Assembly (NCBI GenBank): GCA_964434585.1
Contig: CAYSVN010000021.1
Span: 1 to 17,545 of the forward strand
Reading direction: 5' to 3'
DNA: 17,545 bases
Source: CAYSVN01 sp964434585
Lineage (GTDB): Bacteria > Patescibacteriota > Gracilibacteria > Peribacterales > Peribacteraceae
The position numbers were made by a program, and so were the translations under genes. This document shows, one piece after another, positions 5,600 through 13,312 of the stretch. Every line of letters starts with the position of its first letter. The first letter of the stretch is position 1. Under the pieces are notes generated by a model, which worked only from the letters and a program-made list of their open reading frames with translations, made no database searches and was not told the DNA's origin.

Positions 5600-6904
5600 T
5601 TACTTACCTCGTGCAGCCGCTCGTTCACGCGCTTGTTTTCTTCTAGAAATTTTTCGCTGACGCGCTGTTTGAACGCCTGGATGTTTTTGCGTAGTCTCTA
5701 ACTTACTAGCGTTAGCAAGAGGCTGAGGTAACTGGTCAAAGCTTCCTTTGTAATCTGGAAAACGATGTTGTAAAACTTTTAAACGCAGTGCTCGCATTTG
5801 GTCGATACCAATACAATTCAGTAAGTAAGCATCTGGATGTGTCTCTTTAGTAACATTGGCAGGAGTAGTGTATCTGTCATTAGAGGAGGCTTGCCTAGGG
5901 TAATAAACAGGTAAAACGCTACTTGTAATACAAACCGCTTGTTTAGTGCCACTCAAAACCCCAATGCCAGTAGACTCACCTTTAAACTGGCAAGTGTGGC
6001 TAAACAGCTTAGGATTAATTTTAAACGAGAGCGTTTGAACCATATGACTCTTACCATTAATAGCAATTTCTTTCTCAAGTAGAATTGGCTTACCATTAAT
6101 TTTATAAACCTGATCACCAACACCAACAAGTTCAACCTCATAGTTAGGAAGTGTAGCATTGGTAATAGTACTAGGAGCTAAACGAACCATTGGGAATGAA
6201 CCCTTGTGATTTTTGGGGGTCGTAACATTATTGACAGATAAAAAATTAAGATCGTACGTACCATCGGTAAATGATGGAGCATCAATGTGGCCATTATGTG
6301 CATGATTATTAACAGCGAAACCTCTGACGTCTCCATGTTGAAATTGAAACGAAAGGTAGGCAGCAGAAAATTCGCTGACAATACCATTAATACGTTTGTT
6401 TGTTGCAATAGGCTCAGGAAATCCTACAGGTAATGCTCTGCCAAGTTTTTGCACTTCTTGCCGAGTATGCTGTTGTCGCTTTGCCAAAAAGGCATCTAAA
6501 ACACCAGATGATCGCTGGTGTTCTAATGTCGAAAAATAAGCCCAGCCATCATCTTTAATGTACATTAAGCCGTTAACAATATTTTCTGGCATAGGTTTAG
6601 AGCTATCAACAACTTCACAATCAACAAAGTCTGCATCAATAATACGTTGGAGACCATTTAAAGTTTTAAATTCTGGTTGTACAAAACGTTTCATTTTTGG
6701 CAGTTCTTTTTGCCCAGGCATCGGTTCTTGAGCAGAAGCATCTGCATTAGCAAAAGCAAGCAAGGCAGCACATAAACTTACCCGTAACCAAGTTTGCAAA
6801 GAGGACAAACGCTTTTTTTGCACATTAGTATTAACATCAACACTTTCAGGATTTCTCTGCCCTTCAATGCATTCGCCTATAGCTGGCTGATAATAATTTT
6901 TCAT
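5600..6904 (-). CDS. Exported protein of unknown function, possible trypsin-like fold
   Basis: A 434-residue protein I do not recognise. After a 37-residue charged N-region comes a hydrophobic export segment (about 38-51, LRVSLCAALLAFA) ending ASAQE, a good signal-peptidase site near residue 59. The mature part is about 375 residues with few Cys and ends in a very basic tail (414-434, RQRKISRRKQARERAAARGK). Features in the order found in chymotrypsin-fold proteases are present: FAVNNHAH (196-203), YDLNFLSV (217-224, cf. DIALL), VELVGVGD (257-264), and C305-x4-GESTGIGVL (309-317, cf. GDSGGP). This is a weak resemblance and the fold is a guess. A minus-strand TAAATT 9 nt before the ATG may be its -10. 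It converges with tsf and diverges from the Nudix gene. Confidence 0.7.
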   Translation of the reverse strand: MKNYYQPAIGECIEGQRNPESVDVNTNVQKKRLSSLQTWLRVSLCAALLAFANADASAQEPMPGQKELPKMKRFVQPEFKTLNGLQRIIDADFVDCEVVDSSKPMPENIVNGLMYIKDDGWAYFSTLEHQRSSGVLDAFLAKRQQHTRQEVQKLGRALPVGFPEPIATNKRINGIVSEFSAAYLSFQFQHGDVRGFAVNNHAHNGHIDAPSFTDGTYDLNFLSVNNVTTPKNHKGSFPMVRLAPSTITNATLPNYEVELVGVGDQVYKINGKPILLEKEIAINGKSHMVQTLSFKINPKLFSHTCQFKGESTGIGVLSGTKQAVCITSSVLPVYYPRQASSNDRYTTPANVTKETHPDAYLLNCIGIDQMRALRLKVLQHRFPDYKGSFDQLPQPLANASKLETTQKHPGVQTARQRKISRRKQARERAAARGK

Positions 6905-6986
6905 AAAGAAGGTAATTTAACATTTTCTACAAAAAAAGCAAGTGTAGAGCAGTAGAAAAAAGACAACAATGCTATACTGATAGTCT

Positions 6987-7475
6987 ATGACTTACACGCC
7001 AGAAGAAAAAATGAGCTACCTCAAAAATTTACCAAAAAAATATTGGTCAGCCGGTGTCCTTATTTTTAATAATCAACAAGAGATACTATTAGTAAAAGAC
7101 AATCAGGGCCGCTGGAACACGCCAGGTGGCGCTGGTGATAAAGGTGAGTCCATACACCAAACTGCCTTGCGTGAAATGGAGGAGGAAATTGGGGTTATAG
7201 TACCTATTAAGCAATTACTTATTATTGATGACCAAATAAAAATGATTAAAGACTACAAAGCTGAAAGTTGGCAAACCATTTGGCTGTGCGAAACTATTGC
7301 AGCAGAGCAAATAAATAATATTAAATTACAAGTAGGTGAAATAGAAGACTACGGCTTTTTTACTTGGGAAGAAGGGCTTAATAAACTAGAACCAAGAATA
7401 AAAAAACGACTAAATAACATTACGCCTGGCAAATGGGGGTTTATGTATTTAGTAAATGGAGAAAGCTTAACATAG
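6987..7475 (+). CDS. Nudix hydrolase
   Basis: A 162-residue Nudix-fold pyrophosphohydrolase. It has a complete Nudix box at about 48-70: G-x5-E (GAGDKGE) followed seven residues later by REMEEEIGV, matching REUXEEXGU with the metal-binding glutamates intact. The region before the box, WSAGVLIFNNQQEILLVKDNQGRWNTPGG, is the standard first strand and substrate loop. Substrate cannot be told from sequence; nucleoside diphosphate derivatives are typical. TATACT (6973-6978) lies 8 nt before the ATG with no ribosome binding site, suggesting an almost leaderless mRNA. It is convergent with dnaX across a hairpin at 7484-7530. Confidence 0.92.
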   Translation: MTYTPEEKMSYLKNLPKKYWSAGVLIFNNQQEILLVKDNQGRWNTPGGAGDKGESIHQTALREMEEEIGVIVPIKQLLIIDDQIKMIKDYKAESWQTIWLCETIAAEQINNIKLQVGEIEDYGFFTWEEGLNKLEPRIKKRLNNITPGKWGFMYLVNGESLT

Positions 7476-7483
7476 TCAGCTTT

Positions 7484-7530
7484 ACAAGCCTTTACTTTTT
7501 TTCTACATTTTCAACTTTCTAAAGGCTTGT
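7484..7530. repeat. Inverted repeat between Nudix gene and dnaX
   Basis: ACAAGCCTTTA (7484-7494) and TAAAGGCTTGT (7520-7530) are perfect 11-bp complements around a 25-nt T-rich loop. The right arm reaches the dnaX stop codon. It lies between two convergent genes and may terminate both, although neither side has a clear T-run right after the stem. Confidence 0.65.
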
Positions 7531-9098
7531 TAGCCAAATACATCACCTACCATATCCTCTACCGACTCCCCTGCTTCACTATTAACAATACTATCAACGC
7601 GTGAAGGTGGCGGTGAAGCAACTGGCTCTGGAGGTGGAGGCGGGGCAGCAACAGCTTCAATAACGCATTCTATTTTTAAACTCTTGCCAAGTTTTGTAAG
7701 TAGCCCTTCTTCCACCTGGCGCGAAATACTAGCTGGTACTACTTGCTGTTTGTGGTAATCAGAATTAAAAGCTAATGTTAGTGTTTCACCATCAATAGCC
7801 TTAAGTGCAGCGGTTTTAAGTGACATACGCGCAGAAGCTTTATCAAGACTCGCGATAACTTCTGGCCAAACTTGAATCACATCAGCCAATCTCATAGCGC
7901 CATCACTAGCGGTGGCAGGTTTAACCTCTGGGACATCTTCATGCTCACTAGCTTCTAGTACTGCAGCTACTTCTTCACTTTCTGTCTCCTCTGCTGGTGC
8001 GGCTGCAGCAACTTTTTCAACTACCGGAGCAGGCTGAACAACCTTTTCTTCCTCTTCTTCCTTTTCTACCTTTTTAACAGTTTGTTGAGCCGGTACAACC
8101 CCTGAATCTGACGACAATAATGCCGATTCCAGCACCATCCCCGGCATAGGAACATTGCGCATTAATGGCAGTGATTCGAGTAATTTCTTCATTATTGAAC
8201 TAATTTTTTGTACATCTAGTTGGGCTTGCACATTCTCATACAATTTACTGCGTAACCCTGTAAGCAATTGGCGTGTTAATGTTTCAAACGAAGTACCACT
8301 CAGTTCAGCATTTTTAAGGGTATCAACAATCACTTCGTAACTGTCTTCTAACAAAGCGCTAATCATTGTTTGTAAAGAGCCAGCGGTCATACCACCAGTG
8401 TGTTTTGCCACGGTATCATCATCAATAGTATCGATTGTTTGCAATTGGTCTAATAGCGAAATAGCATCACGCATTCCTCCACGGCTATATTGCGAAATAG
8501 CCTTAAGTCCTTCTGATGTAACGTTAATCCCCTCTTTATCAGCAATAAATTGTAGCCTACTTGTAATATCTTGCTGTGTATGCCTGTTAAACGGCAACCG
8601 AATACAGCGGCTCTGGATAGTCTCTGGAACTTTATGTAGTTCTGTCGTTGCTAAAATAAAGTAAGCGTAAGGTGGTGGTTCTTCTAATGTTTTAAGCAGT
8701 GCATTAAACGCGCCCTTACTAAGCATGTGTACCTCATCGATAATATAGACTTTTGCCTTAGCTACATTGGGTGAAAACTGAATCTTATCAATCAAGTCAC
8801 GAATATTATCGACCCCTGTATTACTCGCAGCATCAATTTCAATAAGGTCAACAAAGCTGCCATCGCTTACTGCTGTCCAAATTTGATCTTTAAGAGCTTT
8901 ATCATCAATACCGCTCGTTAAAATATGTTTCGCCAAAATACGTGCACACGAGGTCTTACCGGTACCTCGACTCCCTGCAAATAAATATGCATGGCTTACT
9001 TTATCTTCTTTTACAGCATTTTTAAGGACTTCTATAGTTGTAGCCAATCCAGAGACGTCATCAAAATCTTGTGGGCGGTAATCGTGGTATAAAGACAT
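7530..9098 (-). CDS. dnaX: DNA polymerase III subunit gamma/tau (clamp loader ATPase)
   Basis: The AAA+ motor subunit of the clamp loader that opens the sliding clamp. It starts YRPQDFDDVSG, then Walker A GSRGTGKTS (42-50), Walker B DEVHML (121-126), and sensor 1/SRC ATTELHKVPETIQSRC (150-165). The AAA+ lid and collar follow to about 330. A Glu/Ala/Pro-rich linker (about 335-400) leads to a tau-like domain with WPEVIASLDKASARMSL and LAFNSDYHKQQV. The tail is proline-rich and ends EDMVGDVFG. Its 522 residues compare with 643 for E. coli tau. The CxnCxxCxxC zinc module normally between Walker A and FVDLIEIDAAS is absent; residues 57-80 have no Cys. TATACT (9105-9110, minus strand) lies 6 nt before the ATG, so it is likely leaderless. 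It diverges from ileS. Confidence 0.96.
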   Translation of the reverse strand: MSLYHDYRPQDFDDVSGLATTIEVLKNAVKEDKVSHAYLFAGSRGTGKTSCARILAKHILTSGIDDKALKDQIWTAVSDGSFVDLIEIDAASNTGVDNIRDLIDKIQFSPNVAKAKVYIIDEVHMLSKGAFNALLKTLEEPPPYAYFILATTELHKVPETIQSRCIRLPFNRHTQQDITSRLQFIADKEGINVTSEGLKAISQYSRGGMRDAISLLDQLQTIDTIDDDTVAKHTGGMTAGSLQTMISALLEDSYEVIVDTLKNAELSGTSFETLTRQLLTGLRSKLYENVQAQLDVQKISSIMKKLLESLPLMRNVPMPGMVLESALLSSDSGVVPAQQTVKKVEKEEEEEKVVQPAPVVEKVAAAAPAEETESEEVAAVLEASEHEDVPEVKPATASDGAMRLADVIQVWPEVIASLDKASARMSLKTAALKAIDGETLTLAFNSDYHKQQVVPASISRQVEEGLLTKLGKSLKIECVIEAVAAPPPPPEPVASPPPSRVDSIVNSEAGESVEDMVGDVFG

Positions 9099-9209
9099 GA
9101 ACAGAGTATAAAGTAGAAAAGGAAGAAGAGGAAGAAGAGGTTCTAAAACCCCTTTCTTCTCTTTCTACTTCTTCTACATTTTCTACTTATTATTAGCTAT
9201 ACTACCCGC
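9099..9209. promoter_or_regulatory. Divergent dnaX/ileS promoter region with GA/CT inverted repeat
   Basis: TATACT lies 6 nt before each start codon: minus-strand 9105-9110 for dnaX and plus-strand 9198-9203 for ileS. Between them a polypurine tract (GTAGAAAAGGAAGAAGAG, 9113-9130) faces a polypyrimidine tract (CTTTCTTCTCTTTCTAC around 9151-9167). Together they form an imperfect inverted repeat of about 19 bp per arm. TTCTAC is repeated at 9163-9167, 9172-9177 and 9181-9186. On the dnaX side TTCCTC lies 17 nt before TATACT in the -35 position. There are no ribosome binding sites. Confidence 0.65.
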
Positions 9210-12200
9210 ATGTCTTTTGATCCCGTTAATCCCAAGCAATCATTCCCCGAGCTAGAAGAAGGTATTTTACAATACTGGAAAGAGTACGACGTCTTTAGAA
9301 GGTCTGTAAGGCAGCGGCCAGAAGAAAATGCTTATAGTTTTTACGATGGACCCCCATTTATTACAGGTAAACCCCATTACGGCTCGCTGCTTAGTAGTAT
9401 TTTAAAAGATGTAGTGCCACGCTACCAAACGATGCGCGGTAAACGTGTAGAACGCAGGTGGGGATGGGATTGCCACGGACTGCCCATCGAACAAAAAGTA
9501 CAAGCAAAACTAGGACTAGAAAGTAATGATGATATTGAAAAAGTAGGCGTCGATCGCTTTATAGAAGAATGCTATAGCTATACACAAGAAACTTCGGCAG
9601 ATTGGGAGTGGTATATTGATAAAATTGGCCGTTGGGTAGATTTTCACGGTAGCTACAAAACCCAGGACAGTAACTACATGGAAAGTGTAATGTGGGTGTT
9701 TTCCCAGATGCACAAAAAAGGCCTTATTTATAAAGGCAGACGCGTAAGTTGGTATAGCTGGAAACTTAGTACACCTATTTCCAATTTCGAAATTGCCATG
9801 GATGACAGTTACGAAAGCATTAGTGAAACTGCAGTAACCATCGCCTTCCCTATTACAAGTGACAACGAATATAAAGGCGCTCAATTACTAGCCTGGACAA
9901 CAACCCCATGGACCTTACCAATGCATATGGCAATCGCCGTTAATCAAGATGTTAGCTACGCCCTTGTACAACACAAAAGCAATAAATACCTAGTGGCAGA
10001 GGCAAGAGTAGAACATGTATTTAAAGGCATGGAAGTCGAAGTCATAAAAACTTTATCAGGCAAAGAGTTAGTAGACTCTACCTATAAACCACCATTTAGT
10101 TTTTATGTAGGCAAAGTAGATGCAGAAAAAAATCATAAGGTATATCATGCAGATTTTGTAAGCGACAGCGATGGTACCGGTATTGCCCACGAGGCTCCTG
10201 AGTTTGGTGACGTAGACTTTGAATTAGCAAAGACAGAAGGAATCTATATCTCAGAAGCACTTGATAGAGCAGGTTTATATACTAGTCAAGTACCAGATTA
10301 TAAAGGACGTCTTTACAGCAACTGCATCGAAGATATTTGTGAACGTCTAAAAAATGAAGGCACACTCTTTAAAAAAGAAAGCATTACGCACCGTATCCCT
10401 TTTTGCCCTCGTAGTGGCACACCGCTTATCCAAAAAGCACAGTCTAGCTGGTTTATAGATATTAAAAGTATTAAATCTAAATTATTTGAAAAAAACGAAG
10501 ATATTTACTGGTTCCCAGAACACTTTAAACATGGACGATTCCAAAAATCGATTGAATCTGCTCCCGACTGGAGTATTTCCCGAACCCGTTATTGGGGAAC
10601 ACCAATGCCCGTGTGGGAGAACCAGACTACCGGTGAACACGTTGTCATCTCATCACGTGATGAGCTTATGAAACTTGTTCCCGATCGTTTTACAAAAATA
10701 AGTATTGTCCGCCATGGAGAAAGCGAGAATAACATTAAGCATATTTTGGAAACAAAGCTTCCAGGTTCAAGCTTAACAGACACTGGCAAAAAGCAGGCAG
10801 AACAACGTAGTAGCGACTTAAAAAACGACATAACAAGTGTGCAAGCTATTTACAGCTCACCGTTTGATCGCACGCGTCAAACTGCTGAAATTATCAGTCA
10901 AAATTTAGACATAGATGTAATAGTAGATGAAAGAATTCGTGAAATTGAAGCTAATGAACATGATGGTAAGCATTACGAGCTAACGCCAGAGATTATGCGC
11001 GAGAAATACAAAACTCGTCGTCCAGAATCATTTTTATGGAAACCTGGCATGGAAACCTGGGAGCAAATTCAAACACGCCTAGAAAGCTTTATGGGCGACA
11101 CACTACCTAAACATAAAGGGCAACATATTATTGTAACGACACATGCAAACCCATTTAGAATATTCGAGCACATGTTTACCGGTAAGGACCCATACAGCGC
11201 TTCTTTGCGGAGTATTAAAAACTGCCAACGCGACGTTTACTACTGGGACCACGAGCGCAATCAACCATTCGATTTACATAAAGACGTACTAGATACCTTA
11301 ACGTGGACAAACGACAAAGGTGAGGTTTACAAACGTATTCCTGAGGTGCTTGATTGCTGGATGGAAAGCGCCAGTATGCCATGGGCACAAGACCACTACC
11401 CGTTTGAAAACAAAGAACTACAAGAGCGTAAATTTCCATCAGACTTTATTGTAGAATACACGGGCCAAATTCGGGCTTGGTTCTATGTAATGCATGTACT
11501 TGCGGTAGCTCTTAACGACAGTCCATCGTTTAAAAACGTTGTTGTAACCGGTGTTGTAAACGGTACCGATGGCCGTAAAATGAGTAAAAGCTACGGTAAC
11601 TACCCAGATCCTAAAACAACTATCGAAAAATATGGTGCCGATGCCTTGCGGTTTTACATGCTTAGTACCCCACTCGTAAAAGGGGGTGATACTAGTTTTA
11701 ATGAGCAAGGAATTGACGAAGCGCTAAAACGAATTTTATTACCATTCTGGAATACCTATAGCTTCTTTGTAACATACGCTAACGCAGCCAATTTCACTCC
11801 AATTGATAACCGCAATCCTAGTGATCATCCACTTGATAAATGGATTACAAGTGAGCTGCAAGACTTAGTAAACAGAATGACAAACGGATTTGAGCGCTAT
11901 GACCTTTCTGCAACCTGTAGCGAGCTTGATGACACTATCGACGCCCTAACCAACTGGTATGTACGTCTTTCACGTAAGCGTTTTGCCGGCAAAGAAGGTG
12001 ATCAAGAACGCGACGAAGCTTTAAACACTCTCTACAATGTACTATTAACCATGTGCCAAATGCTTGCACCTATCTGTCCATTTATTAGTGAGAGCATTTA
12101 CTTGAATTTAACAAATAGTGATGGTGCCAGTGTGCATTTAACAGATTGGCCAGCAGCAAAAGAATTAAATAATATAGAAACACAAGAACTAGCTAAAACA

Positions 12201-12878
12201 CGTCTGCTACGCCTAGCGGTTTCACTTGGAATGTCACTACGTGGCGAACATAAAATGAAAATTCGCCAACCATTAGCCAGTGCCACCATTGCTATATCGA
12301 ATAATGATATTACGTTAAATGATGATGACCTAGAACTTCTGCGCAACGAACTAAACGTAAAAGACATTCACCTATTAACAGATAGCGGAGATTTAGCAGA
12401 GGTGTTTGTACAAGTTGATGCCAGACAAGTCGGAAAACGTCTTGGGCCAAAAGTTCAACAAATTATTAAAGCTGGTAAAGCTGGGCAATTTACCCAGCAT
12501 GAAGACGGTACTATAAGTATTGAAGATGAAACCTTTAGTGAGGAAGAAGCAAAAATTGTCTACCGTGGTAAAGAAGGTAAGCCGGTAGCTGCAGACCGTG
12601 GAGTGGTTATCCATCTAGAACTAGAACTAAACCAGGAGCTTAAAAACGAAGGAATGGCTCGCGATATTATCCGTAGTATTCAAAGCACGCGTAAGGAAAG
12701 TGGGCTACATTTTACTGATGTTATTACACTACAAATAACCGGTGCAGATGATATTTTAAGTAACCAAAAAGAGCTTATTTTAAACGAGACCAATGCTGTA
12801 TGGGAGGAAAATAGCGGTGAGCAATACGAGTTAACATTAGGGGAGCAGGTATTATCAATTCAGTTCCAAAAAAGGTAG
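9210..12878 (+). CDS. ileS: Isoleucyl-tRNA synthetase with inserted histidine-phosphatase domain
   Basis: It charges tRNA-Ile with isoleucine. The 1222-residue length exceeds the ~940-1050 of ordinary IleRS because of an extra domain. Order: catalytic domain with HIGH-type motif H56-Y-G-S59, WGWDCHGLPIE (84-94), CP1 editing domain with TTPWTLP (231-237) and GTGIAHEAPEFGDVDF (322-337), ISRTRYWGTPMPVW (456-469), then the inserted phosphatase domain (about 496-680). The catalytic core resumes with VPEVLDCW-like RIPEVLDCWMES (709-720), TGQIRAWFYVMH, and KMSKS (790-794). The anticodon-binding and C-terminal domains follow. Overall pattern is the eukaryal/archaeal-like IleRS2 type, often mupirocin-tolerant. 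The last His of HIGH is Ser. TATACT 6 nt before the ATG and no ribosome binding site suggest a leaderless mRNA. It diverges from dnaX. Confidence 0.97.
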   Translation: MSFDPVNPKQSFPELEEGILQYWKEYDVFRRSVRQRPEENAYSFYDGPPFITGKPHYGSLLSSILKDVVPRYQTMRGKRVERRWGWDCHGLPIEQKVQAKLGLESNDDIEKVGVDRFIEECYSYTQETSADWEWYIDKIGRWVDFHGSYKTQDSNYMESVMWVFSQMHKKGLIYKGRRVSWYSWKLSTPISNFEIAMDDSYESISETAVTIAFPITSDNEYKGAQLLAWTTTPWTLPMHMAIAVNQDVSYALVQHKSNKYLVAEARVEHVFKGMEVEVIKTLSGKELVDSTYKPPFSFYVGKVDAEKNHKVYHADFVSDSDGTGIAHEAPEFGDVDFELAKTEGIYISEALDRAGLYTSQVPDYKGRLYSNCIEDICERLKNEGTLFKKESITHRIPFCPRSGTPLIQKAQSSWFIDIKSIKSKLFEKNEDIYWFPEHFKHGRFQKSIESAPDWSISRTRYWGTPMPVWENQTTGEHVVISSRDELMKLVPDRFTKISIVRHGESENNIKHILETKLPGSSLTDTGKKQAEQRSSDLKNDITSVQAIYSSPFDRTRQTAEIISQNLDIDVIVDERIREIEANEHDGKHYELTPEIMREKYKTRRPESFLWKPGMETWEQIQTRLESFMGDTLPKHKGQHIIVTTHANPFRIFEHMFTGKDPYSASLRSIKNCQRDVYYWDHERNQPFDLHKDVLDTLTWTNDKGEVYKRIPEVLDCWMESASMPWAQDHYPFENKELQERKFPSDFIVEYTGQIRAWFYVMHVLAVALNDSPSFKNVVVTGVVNGTDGRKMSKSYGNYPDPKTTIEKYGADALRFYMLSTPLVKGGDTSFNEQGIDEALKRILLPFWNTYSFFVTYANAANFTPIDNRNPSDHPLDKWITSELQDLVNRMTNGFERYDLSATCSELDDTIDALTNWYVRLSRKRFAGKEGDQERDEALNTLYNVLLTMCQMLAPICPFISESIYLNLTNSDGASVHLTDWPAAKELNNIETQELAKTRLLRLAVSLGMSLRGEHKMKIRQPLASATIAISNNDITLNDDDLELLRNELNVKDIHLLTDSGDLAEVFVQVDARQVGKRLGPKVQQIIKAGKAGQFTQHEDGTISIEDETFSEEEAKIVYRGKEGKPVAADRGVVIHLELELNQELKNEGMARDIIRSIQSTRKESGLHFTDVITLQITGADDILSNQKELILNETNAVWEENSGEQYELTLGEQVLSIQFQKR
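10695..11249 (+). other. Histidine-phosphatase (phosphoglycerate-mutase-like) domain inside IleRS
   Basis: Residues about 496-680 of the ileS product form a full histidine phosphatase superfamily domain (domain segment, not a separate gene). It has IVRHGESENN with catalytic R501-H502, and SSPFDRTRQTA (549-559) with phosphate-binding R554. IREIEANEHDG (576-586) carries the acidic proton donor in the LREI..GEWEG position (E578), and TTHANP (643-648) has the second His H645. All expected catalytic residues are present, so activity is plausible. The domain sits between the IleRS segments ending GEHVVISSRDELMKL and beginning FDLHKDVLD. Both junctions are in frame, at a loop in normal IleRS, so the host fold can be kept. 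Confidence 0.9.
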
Positions 12879-12886
12879 CAGAGCAG

Positions 12887-12937
12887 TGTCACCCTGAGCT
12901 TGCCGTAGGGTGACAAGTGACATGGTTCGGCAAGCTC
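12887..12937 (+). repeat. Overlapping alternative hairpins after ileS
   Basis: Hairpin A is TGTCACCCT (12887-12895) with AGGGTGACA (12907-12915), a perfect 9-bp stem. Its loop GAGCTTGCCG (12896-12905) is the exact complement of CGGCAAGCTC (12928-12937), forming hairpin B. A and B are mutually exclusive in RNA. An outer GTGTC (12886-12890)/GACAC (12943-12947) pair brackets the unit. There is no T-run, so it is not a standard terminator. It looks like a small dispersed palindromic repeat or an RNA switch between ileS and the next gene. Confidence 0.6.
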
Positions 12938-12949
12938 ACCACGACACTT

Positions 12950-13309
12950 ATGTCTTCATTATTATTTTATCTTTCCCTCTCGGCCTTACTCTCTACTACA
13001 TCACTATTGATTGTACTTTATAGAGTTAGCCCGTTTCTTTCGCCTTGGCCAGCAATTCCTGCGTTTTTTATTACACTATTTTTAAGTATTGGTTCCGTTT
13101 CAACCTTACTGCTGTATTTACTATGGACCCACATTCCCCATCTAGGGTGGGACATGGGAACCTTAACAAGACATAGCTTTAGGCAAGGACTCCTTATTGC
13201 CAGCACTGCATGTCTACTGCTTATCTTCCATTTACTTGGCTTTATTAACTGGATTATTGTGCTATTAATTGTGCTAATTGTAGTGCTAATAGAGCTTGCA
13301 ATGCATTGA
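12950..13309 (+). CDS. Small four-TM membrane protein of unknown function
   Basis: A 119-residue hydrophobic protein with about four membrane segments (roughly 5-24, 37-60, 78-98, 99-117) and a short polar loop HIPHLGWDMGTLTRHSFRQG between the second and third. No catalytic motif is visible. The frame is open back to a GTG at 12917, but that extension would encode the repeat arm CGGCAAGCTC, so the ATG at 12950 is preferred. There is no ribosome binding site and no clear TATAAT close upstream. It may be read through from ileS, whose stop is 71 nt earlier. It ends in TGA, 101 nt before pheS. Function unknown. Confidence 0.6.
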   Translation: MSSLLFYLSLSALLSTTSLLIVLYRVSPFLSPWPAIPAFFITLFLSIGSVSTLLLYLLWTHIPHLGWDMGTLTRHSFRQGLLIASTACLLLIFHLLGFINWIIVLLIVLIVVLIELAMH

Positions 13310-13312
13310 TTA

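Noticed and set aside
8060..8090. Programmed frameshift in dnaX making a short gamma form
   Set aside because: The only A-run (GTT AAA AAG) lacks the A-AAA-AAG slippery heptamer in the needed frame and no strong downstream hairpin was seen.
9210..12878. UGA read as glycine (Gracilibacteria/Absconditabacteria code)
   Set aside because: The conserved genes dnaX, ileS, pheS and dnaG contain no in-frame TGA over thousands of codons, and VOC and the four-TM gene end in TGA.
12917..12949. GTG start at 12917 for the four-TM protein
   Set aside because: The extra 11 residues are translated repeat arm; the ATG at 12950 starts a normal membrane segment.
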